22,654 bases of DNA. It comes from Nemertoderma westbladi (Eukaryota; Xenacoelomorpha; Nemertodermatida; Nemertodermatidae). The position numbers were made by a program, and so were the translations under genes. Location of the stretch: positions 1 to 22,654 of the forward strand of contig JAUCBJ010001987.1 in NCBI GenBank assembly GCA_032718475.1. Reading direction: 5' to 3'. A model generated the notes under the pieces. It worked only from the letters and a program-made list of their open reading frames with translations. It ran no database searches and was not told the origin of the DNA. Shown here piece by piece: positions 10,173 through 18,892 of this stretch (its first letter is position 1; each line of letters begins with the position of its first letter).

Positions 10173-11054
10173 AAATGCAGCTGCAATGCAGCATGCCGAT
10201 CCTAGTATTAGAGAGCCCCCCCCCCCCCCTCCTTCCCCATCTGAGGAAACTAACTATTTTAGGTACAGTAACAATATTTTACATATTTGTTTCTTTGTGT
10301 AAAGCAGACTTTACAATTGACTGATCCGAGTAGTTTGTTACATGGACGAACGTAAGTGAGAAAGTGAATATAAATCCACGAGTGTCCAAAACTATAAAGT
10401 AATTTGCGACTAGTGTTTGTGCCATTTTATAATTTAAATTTAAATAATTGTATTTCAATTGTATCGTTACGAAGAAATTGTTGATGAAAAACTGATTGTG
10501 AAACTTTTTGTTTATTATTAAAGTTTAATTGGTGGAATGTATCAAATTGTATACAATGAATCCACAGTAAACGTTTTTGATCAAATATTAATAAATAGCC
10601 TATCAGAAATTTGTTAGAAATGATAGGCATTCGATGTATTTATCATAAGCTACTGTGACGGGATCAAGGGATCTCGACTGGTTGATTTTGCATTACGCGT
10701 CACCGCGGAATTAGAAAAGGTAATAGTTTGCTGTTGTCGTTCTGATGTTGTTGATATAGACTGATATATATAATATACGTGATAGCACAGTTGGCAGTGA
10801 GAATGAGAATTGATAATATATGTTATACCGGTATGGCGGTGACGGTACGAAAGTGTCACCGATCTGCCCTAGATGACTGAGATGACTGAATGAATAACAC
10901 AACTGACTGATAATATATATTCACCCTACGCTATTCTGGCCTTGCTACCTAGCGGATGCTCTCTTCCCTGTCCCTGATTGGTTGATATACTAATTCTCGG
11001 CTCCCACCTCTGTGGGAGTGCTTTCCCCCCGCTGCTGTTACTTTCCCTCTCCAG

Positions 11055-11153
11055 GAGGTTTAACCTCTGACCTCCCTTTGTGTGGCCCTTTGGGGTATGT
11101 TGTCCCCGTTATTGGTTGTGTGATACGAGGTTAATTGGGATTAACCTCGTATC
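11055..11153. repeat. Pair of related hairpins (AGGTTAA / TTAACCT)
   Basis: Bases 11122-11134 (gatacgaggttaa) and 11141-11153 (ttaacctcgtatc) are perfect 13-bp reverse complements around a 6-nt loop (ttggga). About 55 bases upstream, 11055-11067 (gaggtttaacctc) is a smaller palindrome with 6-bp arms and the same gaggtt/aacctc core. The strong stem could be a foldback end, a cruciform or a transcript hairpin. No known RNA family was recognised. Confidence 0.7.
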
Positions 11154-12102
11154 CCCAATATTGCTAAAAGGCGCCACTTCCCAACTTTATGGGGGTTGGT
11201 GAGGCGGAATTGAATCCGCTCACAGCTACTGTAACTGCGCCTCTCCTTAAACACACCTTCTTCCTGACTTGCAATATAAGTCGCAATTCTCTAAATCATT
11301 ACGATCAATCGACCGGGGGATATCACACGAAACGCGCCACACCTTTTCACGGCTCTCTCGCAGGATACAAGAGTGGCGGCCTAAAACCCAATTAAAGCAG
11401 AAATTGAACCCCGATCTGAGTTACACCATTTTGGTCCAAAATATGTCGAAATTATTTTTATGATCGATTATAATGCACGATTAAATGCTTCTATTTAATA
11501 GCTCTTTTAGTTTTAAAGTTATAACAATTTTAATTTGGGAGACCTATTGAAATTACTATTACTATGTATATGTATAAAGAAAGTTCTATTAGCTCCAAAT
11601 GTTTTTTTTTATGAAATTGTCAACTTCAAAACCCTACTACTTCTACAATTTTTGAGCAATTAGTCTGAAAATTTCTGTGGGTGTCTACATAGCCACCTTG
11701 CATAAAAGCATCAAACAACTTTTTGAAATTTTTTGTTAATAAAATTTAATTCTATTTATAACAAACCTATAAAATTAGCCTTATTTTGCAGCGCCACCTA
11801 GCGGTGCATAATTATTTTTACAAAATTTCGCCTGATAGTTATGTTGCCCCAACTTTGATCTATCATATAAAAATTTTCATGTCATTAAATTAAAAACTGT
11901 AAAAGCTTTAGGGTTTTAAGCGCAACCAAGATAATTTTATTGTTAACTAGTATTAACTAATATTAAATAGCGAAAAATAAAATTTTTCTGACCTATTATA
12001 TAGAATAGCATCTTAGGTACCTATATTCCAAATTATAGCCAAAACCAAAGTATTTAGAAATGGTGAGAGTGATAAATCGAAGAGTTGTCCGAAAAGGCTG
12101 TA

Positions 12103-12129
12103 CCCCCACCCCCCCCCCCCCCCCCCCCC
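12103..12129. repeat. Poly-C tract
   Basis: Five Cs, one A, then 21 consecutive Cs. It resembles the C runs at 6133-6296 and 10216-10229, so such tracts recur in this locus. The length is likely polymorphic or sequencing-sensitive. Confidence 0.9.
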
Positions 12130-12388
12130 AAGTGTTTTATAGCGCTAAATTCTATCTTATAATCTGTACATATATTTGGTTTATTGTTTTGTTAGATTCA
12201 GCCCTTCTGTAACTTAGGTCTTTAGTGAAAATCGATGGTTAACATGGGCGTACATTATTTGGTCTAGATACCGGTACTATTGATACCTATATAGGTAACA
12301 ACAGTCTGTATATTTTATATTTTATCTGTGTTTTTCTGTATTTGATGTTTTTATCGGTGTTTTTATGTATATTTTGTATTTTGTATAG

Positions 12389-12557
12389 GGTCATCTGGAG
12401 AAATCAGTAGAACCGGGAAGTCCGAAGGGAAGGAGCCGAAAACGGAGGTCCTATTTTATTTTGTTTAAGAATATTTCCCCAGACGGGCAGACTTCCTCAC
12501 AACTAGTAGACTACGCGAGGAAACCTCGCCCTGGAAATTATGGGGAAAACGTTAAAG
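12389..12557 (+). CDS. Exon encoding the N-terminal half of a PH domain
   Basis: The sequence tattttgtatag|GGT at 12388/12389 is a good 3' splice site, and AAAG|GTGAGT at 12557/12558 is a near-consensus 5' splice site. Between them one frame is open for 56 codons plus one base. The peptide reads GHLEKS, then a Gly/Lys/Arg-rich loop, then RKRRSYFILFKN, an SPDGQTSS loop and QLVDYAR, and ends PGNYGENVK. This is the pattern of the first strands of a pleckstrin homology domain: G-x-L-x-K, a basic beta1-beta2 loop suited to phosphoinositide binding, a (K/R)-x-x-Y-F-x-L strand and an L-x-x-Y strand. PH domains recruit signalling adaptors to membranes or proteins. The arrangement is reminiscent of IRS/DOK/Gab-type adaptors, but no family is assigned. 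The exon ends in phase 1 and completes a Gly codon with the next exon. The TAG of the acceptor prevents reading further upstream in frame. Confidence 0.8.
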
Positions 12558-13870
12558 GTGAGTCGAGTTGAGTCTAAGCTGAGTCTAAGTCAGTCTAACT
12601 CTGAGTTCAGTCTCCCTACCATTAGATCTTAGACCAGAAGCTGCAGTAAGTATCAGTAGACCGCTGGCATTGCGTTGGCGAAAGCACTAATGTCTATATG
12701 GCTGTAAATTTGAAAAATTTCATTTGCGCATCCATCGCGATTGACAAATTTTTTCACCAAACTTGATGTTGAGACGAAAATTTGTTAAGCCATAACTTTT
12801 GAATTATTGGATTCCAGGAGCTGAAATTTGGGGATTTTCTTACCATATATGGGCTATCATTTGGTGAAAGTTTTAACAAAATTCTTGATGGGTTACATGG
12901 CCTGGATAACTTTTCATAGAATTATCCTAAAGTGCCTTGCTTAGGGGCAGACTTCGTGCAAATTATATTCTTTAAACGGACTTACTTCTTATTATGTTGT
13001 TTCATACTGTAATTTTGTTTTATAAGTAACTTTTAATTTTCGATTTTCTTTTTCTATTTAGCTAATTATTTAATTTATTGTTTAGTTTGACTAATTTAGC
13101 ATATTACAGTACCTGCGTTATTTAATGCACAACTTTCATTCACTTCCATATGAATGATAAGATTCTAAAAGACTTGCCAATAAATGTTAATTAATAATAT
13201 TATTATATTTGTCTGTTAGGTGATGTCAGACAGGAGACAGAATCATGACCTACTACAGATACGACCCGCCAAGCTGCTGCAAAGCCCCTAAATTTAGTGG
13301 GCCAGTTATTTCGATTAGATAGAATCCCTGAAACAATACGATACGTCCAATTTACCACCTTTGGCTATTACAAAATTTCAAGCTACTTGCAGTATTGGTG
13401 CTCTTTTAGTGTCTAATAAAAAATAATAATGAAAACTTTCGATTACTAATAATAAATTCAACAAACCAAAGAGCATAGTATGGTTTATTGGTTACCAAAG
13501 TCTTCGAAAGGTGATGTATTTTGAGTAATTTTATCAATCTGTGTGCCAATAATTTCGAGAACTACTGGAGCTATTAAATATTTATTTGTCTCATCTGAAA
13601 GAGGGCATAATTTTAGTTAGGGACAAGTAATTTCGACGCACTAGACCTATTGTTTCAGGGGTTCTATCTAAGAGAAATAACTGGCCCACTAAATTTAGGC
13701 GCTCTGCAGCAGCTTGGCGGTTCGTATATATAGTAGGTCATAACAGAGTACTGAATGATTAGGTTACAATTTATTTTTAATATTCTCTAAATTAGAATTC
13801 TATCAAAATTTCAAGCCTTAGAACTTTGGTTGCTGTTTAATAAATTTTTCATGGCCACTTTTTGTTTTAG
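12558..13870 (+). other. Intron 2 of the PH-domain gene
   Basis: A 1313-bp intron, GTGAGT...TTTTGTTTTAG, with a T-rich tract before the acceptor. Its first 60 bases contain short gagtcta repeats. A divergent inverted pair, tttcaccaaa (12752-12761) and tttggtgaaa (12860-12869), lies in the middle, and a 497-bp foldback MITE occupies 13245-13741. No further exon was seen inside. Confidence 0.75.
13245..13741. mobile_element. Foldback MITE with ~93-bp terminal inverted repeats
   Basis: Bases 13245-13337 (starting atgacctacta) and 13649-13741 (ending tagtaggtcat) are inverted copies that match at most positions. They share the segments ccgccaagctgctgca, ctaaatttagtgggccagtt and cctgaaacaat (mismatches scattered). 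Weaker similarity continues ~20 bases inward on both sides. The ~310-bp centre is AT-rich without coding capacity. This is the structure of a non-autonomous DNA transposon. The superfamily cannot be assigned because the termini are not diagnostic and the flanks (aatc / aaca) show no clear target-site duplication. It lies wholly within intron 2 of the PH-domain gene. Confidence 0.85.
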
Positions 13871-14028
13871 GAATTCTAAATCTATGGCCCACCTACAGGG
13901 TTGCTAAGCATGCAGATATCCCAAACAAGCGATTCCGATTGGATATCAGCACACCACAAGTGGTCTGGTGTCTAGAGATGGACAGCCTCGCTGCTATGGA
14001 TCATTGGTGCATTCACTTACAAACGCAA
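13871..14028 (+). CDS. Exon encoding the C-terminal half of a PH domain
   Basis: The 3' splice site tttttgttttag|GA lies at 13870/13871. The first two bases complete a Gly codon (g|ga) begun in the preceding exon, and the frame is then open for 52 codons. The peptide runs ILNLWPTYRVAKHADIP, NKRFRLDIST, VVWCLEMDSL, AAMDHWCIHLQTQ. This fits the later PH strands (a K-G-x-I-x-L strand across the junction, F-x-L-x-I, then V-x-x-L-E-x-D-S) and the closing alpha helix. The helix carries the near-invariant PH tryptophan in MDHWC (residue ~134 of the joined protein if the 5101 exon is used, ~102 without it). A 5' splice site CAA|GTTAGT at 14028/14029 ends the exon in phase 0. With the upstream exon this completes the PH domain. 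The 66-bp minisatellite begins about four bases past the exon, and the frame stays open through it if splicing fails. No following exon was found in the window. Confidence 0.82.
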
Positions 14029-14034
14029 GTTAGT
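14029..14034 (+). promoter_or_regulatory. 5' splice site of intron 3, overlapping the minisatellite edge
   Basis: GTTAGT follows exon C directly. It is a recognisable but not optimal donor (the consensus is GTRAGT). Its last two bases coincide with the first bases of the 66-bp array (gttctccttg), so this intron's 5' end is formed by the repeat itself. Confidence 0.6.
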
Positions 14035-16832
14035 TCTCCTTGTATTAAATGGGTTACTTTGAATGTCATGTTGTTCCAATTGGGGTCCTGTATATCCTGT
14101 TCTCCTTGTATTAAATGGGTTACTTTGAATGTCATGTTGTTCCAATTGGGGTCCTGTATATCCTGTTCTCCTTGTATTAAATGGGTTACTTTGAATGTCA
14201 TGGTGTTCCAATTGGGGTCCTGTATATCCTGTTATCCATGCATTAAATGGGTTACATTGAATGTCATGTTGTTCCAATTGGGGTCCTGTATATCCTGTTC
14301 TCCATGTATTAAATGGGTTACTTTGAATGTCAAGTTGTTCCAATTGGGGTCCTGTATATCCTGTTCTCCAGGTATTAAATGGGTTACATTGAATGTCATG
14401 TTGTTCCAATTGGGGTCCTGTATATCCTGTTCTCCTTGTATTAAATGGGTTACTTTGAATATCATGGTGTTCCAATTGGGGTCCTGTATATCCTGTTCTC
14501 CATGTATTAAATGGGTTACATTGAATGTCATGTTGTTCCAATTGGGGTCCTGTATATCCTGTTCTCCTTGAATTAAATGGGTTACTTTGAATGTCATGTT
14601 GTTCCAATTGGGGTCCTGTATATCCTGTTCTCCTTGAATTAAATGGGTTACTTTGAATGTTATGTTGTTCCAATTGGGGTCCTGTATATCCTGTTCTCCA
14701 TGTATTAAATGGGTTACATTGAATGTCATGTTGTTCCAATTGGGGTCCTGTATATCCTGTTCTCCTTGAAATAAATTTGTTACTTTGAATGTTATGTTGT
14801 TCCAATTGGGGTCCTGTATATCCTGTTCTCCTTGAATTAAATGGGTTATTTTGAATGTCATGTTGTTCCAATTGGGGTCCTGTATATCCTGTTCTCCATG
14901 TATTAAATGGGTTACTTTGAATGTCAAGTTGTTCCAATTGGGGTCCTGTATATCCTGTTCTCCTTGTATTAAATGGGTTACTTTGAATGTCATGTTGTTC
15001 CAATTGGGGTCCTGTATATCCTGTTCTCCTTGTATTAAATGGGTTACTTTGAATGTCATGTTGTTCCAATTGGGGTCCTGTATATCCTGTTCTCCTTGAA
15101 TTAAATGGGTTACTTTGAATGTCATGTTGTTCCAATTGGGGTCCTGTATATCCTGTTCTCCTTGTATTAAATGGGTTACATTGAATGTCATGTTGTTCCA
15201 ATTGGGGTCCTGTATATCCTGTTCTCCTTGAATTAAATGGGTTACTTTGAATGTCATGTTGTTCCAATTGGGGTCCTGTATATCCTGTTCTCCTTGTATT
15301 AAATGGGTTACATTGAATGTCATGTTGTTCCAATTGGGGTCCTGTATATCCTGTTCTCATTGAATTAAATGGGTTACTTTGAATGTCATGTTGTTCCAAT
15401 TGGGGTCCTGATATCCTGTTCTCCTTGTATTAAATGGGTTACATTGAATGTCATGTTGTTCCAATTGGGGTCCTGTATATCCTGTTCTCCTTGTATTAAA
15501 TGGGTTTCTTTGAATGTCATGTTGTTCCAATTGAGGTCCTGTATATCCTGTTCTCCTTGTATTAAATGGGTTACTTTGAATGTCATGTTGTTCCAATTGG
15601 GGTCCTGTATATCCTGTTCTCTTTGAATTAAATGGGTTACATTGAATGTCATGTTGTTCCAATTGGGGTCCTGAATATCCTGTTCTCCTTGTATTAAATG
15701 GGTTACTTTGAATGTCATGTTGTTCCAATTGGGGTCCTGTATATCCTGTTCTCCTTGTATTAAATGGGTTACATTGAATGTCATGTTGTTCCAATTGGGG
15801 TCCTGTATATCCTGTTCTCCTTGTATCAAATTGGTTTCTTTGAATGTCATGTTGTTCCAATTGGGGTCCTGTATATCCTGTTCTCCTTGTATTAAATGGG
15901 TTACTTTGAATGTTATGTTGTTCCAATTTGGGTCCTGTATATCCTGTTCTCATTGAATTAAATGGGATACTTTGAATGTCATGTTGTTCCAATTGGGGTC
16001 CTGTATATCCAGTTCTCCTTGTATTAAATGGGTTACTATGAATGTTATGTTGTTCCAATTGGGGTCCTGTATATCCTGTTCTCCTTGTATTAAATGTGTT
16101 ACTTTGAATGTCATGTTGTTCCAATTGGGGTCCTGTATATCCTGTTCTCCTTGTATTAAATGGGTTACATTGAATGTCATGTTGTTCCAATTGGGGTCCT
16201 ATATATCCTGTTCTCCTTGTATTAAATGGGTTTCTTTGAATGTCATGTTGTTCCAATTGGGGTCCAGTATATCCTGTTCTCCTTGTATTAAATGGGTTAC
16301 TTTGAATGTTATGTTGTTCCAATTGGGGTCCTGTATTTCCTGTTCTCCATATATTAAATGGGTTACTTTGAATGTCATGTTGTACCAATTGGGGTCCTGT
16401 ATATCCTGTTCTCTTGTATTAAATGGGTTACTTTGAATGTTATGTTGTTCCAATTGGGGTCCTGTATATCCTGTACTCCTTGAATTAGATGGGTTACTTT
16501 GAATGTCATGTTGTTCCACTTGGGGTCCTGTATATCCTGTTCTCCTTGTATTAAATGGGTTACATTGAATGTCATGTTGTTCCAATTGGGGTCCTGTATA
16601 TCCTGTTCTCCTTGTATCAAATTGGTTTCTTTGAATGTCATGTTGTTCCAATTGGGGTCCTGTATATCCTGTTCTCCTTGTATTAAATGGGTTACTTTGA
16701 ATGTCATGTTGTTTCAATTGGGGTCTTGTATATCCTGTTCTCCTTGTATTAAATGGGTTACTTTGAATGTCATGTTGTTTCAATTGGGGTCTTGTATATC
16801 CTGTTCTCCTTGTATTAAATGGGTTACTTTGA

Positions 16833-17045
16833 ATGTTATGTTGTTCCAATTGGGGTCCTGTCTGTATATCCTGTTCTCCTTGTAATAAATGTGTTATTTT
16901 GAATGTTATGTTGTTCCAATTGGGGTCCTGTATATCCTGTTCTCCTTGTATTAAATGGGTTACTTTGAATGTTATGTTGTTCCAATTGGGGTCCTGTCTG
17001 TATATCCTGTTCTCCTTGTAATAAATGTGTTATTTTGAATGTTAT
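16833..17045. repeat. Duplicated two-unit block (136 bp) in the 66-bp array
   Basis: Two 70-bp units with the inserted ctgt (cctgtctgtatat) near 16858 and 16994 are each followed by the taataaatgtgttatttt variant and preceded by the gttatg variant. The offset is 136 bp, i.e. 66 + 70. This is a recent local two-unit duplication. Confidence 0.8.
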
Positions 17046-17339
17046 GTTGTTCCAATTGGGGTCCTGTATATCCTGTTCTCCTTGTATTAAATGGGTTACA
17101 TTGAATGTCATGTTTGTCCAATTGGGGTCCTGTATATCCTGTTCTCCTTGTAATAAATGTGTTATTTTGAATGTCATGTTGTTCCAATTGGGGTCCTGTA
17201 TATCCTGTTCTCCTTGTATTAAATGGGTTATTTTGAATGTCATGTTGTTCCAATTGGGGTCCTGTATATCCTGTTCTCCTTGTATTAAATGGGTTATTTT
17301 GAATGTCATGTTGTTCCAATTGGGGTCCTGTATATCCTG

Positions 17340-18440
17340 TTCTCCTTGTATTAAATGGGTTACATTGAATGTTATGTTGTACCAACTTGGGTCCTGTATA
17401 TCCTGTTCTCCTTGTATTAAATGGGTTATTTTGAATGTCATGTTGTTCCAATTGGCGTCCTGTATATCCTGTTCTCCTTGTAATAAATGTGTTATTTTGA
17501 ATGTCATGTTGTTCCAATTGGGGTCCTGTATATCCTGTTCTCCTTGAATTAAATGGGTTACTTTGAATGTCATGTTGTTCCAATTGGGGTCCTGTATATC
17601 CTGTTCTCCTTGTATTAAATGGGTTACATTGAATGTCATGTTGTTCCAATTGGGGTCCTGTATATCCTGTACTCATTGAATTAAATGGGTTACTTTGAAT
17701 GTCATGTTGTTCCAATTGGGGTCCTGATAACCTGTTCTCCTTGTATTAAATGGGTTACATTGAATGTCATGTTGTTCCAATTGGGGTCCTGAATATCCTG
17801 TTCTCCTTGTATTAAATGGGTTATTTTGAATGTCATGTTGTTCCAATTGGGGTCCTGTATATCCTGTTCTCCTTGTAATAAATGTGTTATTTTGAATGTC
17901 ATGTTGTTCCAATTGGGGTCCTGTATATCCTGTTCTCCTTGAATTAAATGGGTTACTTTGAATGTCATGTTGTTCCAATTGGGGTCCTGTATATCCTGTT
18001 CTCCTTGTATTAAATGGGTTACATTGAATGTCATGTTGTTCCAATTGGGGTCCTGTATATCCTGTTCTCCTTGTATTAAATGGGTTACATTGAATGTCAT
18101 GTTGTACCAACTTGGGTCCTGTATATCCTGTTCTCCTTGTATTAAATGGGTTATTTTGAATGTCATGTTGTTCCAATTGGGGTCCTGTATATCCTGTTCT
18201 CCTTGTAATAAATGTGTTATTTTGAATGTCATGTTGTTCCAATTGGGGTCCTGTATATCCTGTTCTCCTTGAATTAAATGGGTTACTTTGAATGTCATGT
18301 TGTTCCAATTGGGGTCCTGTATATCCTGTTCTCCTTGTATTAAATGGGTTACATTGAATGTCATGTTGTTCCAATTGGGGTCCTGTATATCCTGTTCTCA
18401 TTGAATTAAATGGGTTACTTTGAATGTCATGTTGTTCCAA
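17340..18440. repeat. Higher-order repeat of ~725 bp in the 66-bp array
   Basis: An ordered run of six unit variants occurs at about 17340-17715 and again at about 18065-18440. In array order each run has a ttgtaccaacttggg unit, a tatttt unit, a taataaatg unit, a cttgaa unit, a tacatt unit and a cattgaatt unit. The offset is ~725 bp, equal to 11 units less one base, and the one-base loss is seen at cctgataacctg near 17725. A shorter shared run links 17876 and 18206 (330 bp, five units). Confidence 0.8.
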
Positions 18441-18874
18441 TTGGGGTCCTGATATCCTGTTCTCCTTGTATTAAATGGGTTACATTGAATGTCATGTTGT
18501 TCCAATTGGGGTCCTGAATATCCTGTTCTCCTTGTATTAAATGGGTTACTTTGAATGTCATGTTGTTCCAATTGGGGTCCTGTATATCCTGTTCTCCTTG
18601 TATTAAATGGGTTACATTGAATGTCATGTTGTTCCAATTGGGGTCCTGCATATCCTGTTCTCCTTGTATCAAATGGGTTTCTTTGAATGTCATGTTGTTC
18701 CAATTGGGGTCCTGTATATCCTGTTCTCCTTGTATTAAATGGGTTACTTTGAATGTTATGTTGTTCCAATTGGGGTCCTGTATATCCTGTTCTCATTGAA
18801 TTAAATGGGTTACTTTGAATGTCATATTGTTCCAATTGGGGTCCTGTATATCCTGTTCTCCTTGTATTAAATGT

Positions 18875-18892
18875 ACATGATGTACATCATGT
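18875..18892. repeat. 18-bp perfect palindrome at the end of the 66-bp array
   Basis: acatgatgtacatcatgt is its own reverse complement. It starts a few bases after the last recognisable array sequence (tgtattaaatgt) and marks the junction with unique DNA. Confidence 0.85.

Larger units (their letters stand above)
6678..10210 (+). mobile_element. Degenerate RTE-like non-LTR retrotransposon (LINE)
   Basis: The order is a GC-richer 5' leader (about 6678-7093), an APE-type endonuclease remnant, a reverse transcriptase, and a C-terminal region, then a short 3' tail ending before a C run at 10216-10229. The start of coding sequence is ATG 7094, and the last stop is the TAA ending at 10172. The two flanks gaaagcccccc (6667-6677) and gagagcccccc (10211-10221) match at 10 of 11 bases and could be target-site duplications, though C-rich flanks make this weak. 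Four frame changes and one internal deletion show that the copy is dead. Assignment to an RTE-like group is from recognised motif wording (NGFRKGRGT, GVLQGDTLAP, FADD) and is not a computed classification. In the gene model the element sits in intron 1, in the same orientation as the host gene. Confidence 0.85.
10173..12388. other. AT-rich non-coding interval (proposed intron 1, 3' part)
   Basis: No exon is supported here. Contents noticed are a C run at 10216-10229; the inverted pair cgtcaccgc / gcggtgacg at 10698-10706 and 10836-10844; a GC-richer patch at about 10920-11400 holding two hairpins (listed separately); long AT-rich DNA at 11440-12100 with a GCGCCACCTAGCGGTGC segment near 11792; and a long C run ending at 12129. 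A GTAAGT donor-like site at 10352 follows a short ATG frame (three codons), but its phase does not fit the exon at 12389. The interval ends with the acceptor tattttgtatag. Confidence 0.5.
14033..18874. repeat. 66-bp minisatellite array (~73 units)
   Basis: A head-to-tail repeat with a 66-bp period. Each unit reads gttctccttgtattaaatgg, then gttactttgaatgtcatg, then ttgttccaattggggtcctg and tatatcct. Units vary by substitution: cttgta/catgta/cttgaa, tacttt/tacatt/tatttt, gtcatg/gttatg and taataaatgtg. Rare length variants are 65 bp (cctgatatcctg near 15408 and 18449, cctgataacctg near 17725, and ttctcttg near 16411) and 70 bp (cctgtctgtatat near 16858 and 16994). Because 66 is divisible by three and the unit has few stops, one + frame and two - frames stay open over many units. 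The variants include frame-breaking indels and stops, so coding by itself is unlikely. The array lies in intron 3 of the PH-domain gene. Confidence 0.97.

Noticed and set aside
10348-10360. GTAAGT donor after ATGGACGAAC as an alternative first exon
   Set aside because: It leaves phase 1, which does not match the phase-0 start of the exon at 12389, and it would code only three residues.
10698-10844. Inverted pair cgtcaccgc / gcggtgacg as a MITE
   Set aside because: Only 9 bp match and the flanks do not extend the pairing convincingly.
11191-11260. tRNA-like segment on the minus strand (ggcgcagttacagtagc ... ggattcaattcc)
   Set aside because: The A-box-like and B-box-like pieces are only about 25 bases apart and no anticodon or acceptor stem can be drawn. 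The B-box also has an extra base.
14017-18835. Minus-strand proteins with 22-residue repeats (QLEQHDIQSNPF... and MTFKVTHLIQ...)
   Set aside because: Two minus frames and one plus frame of the same 66-bp unit are open at once, as expected for a unit length divisible by three with few stops. Small indels swap one frame for another.
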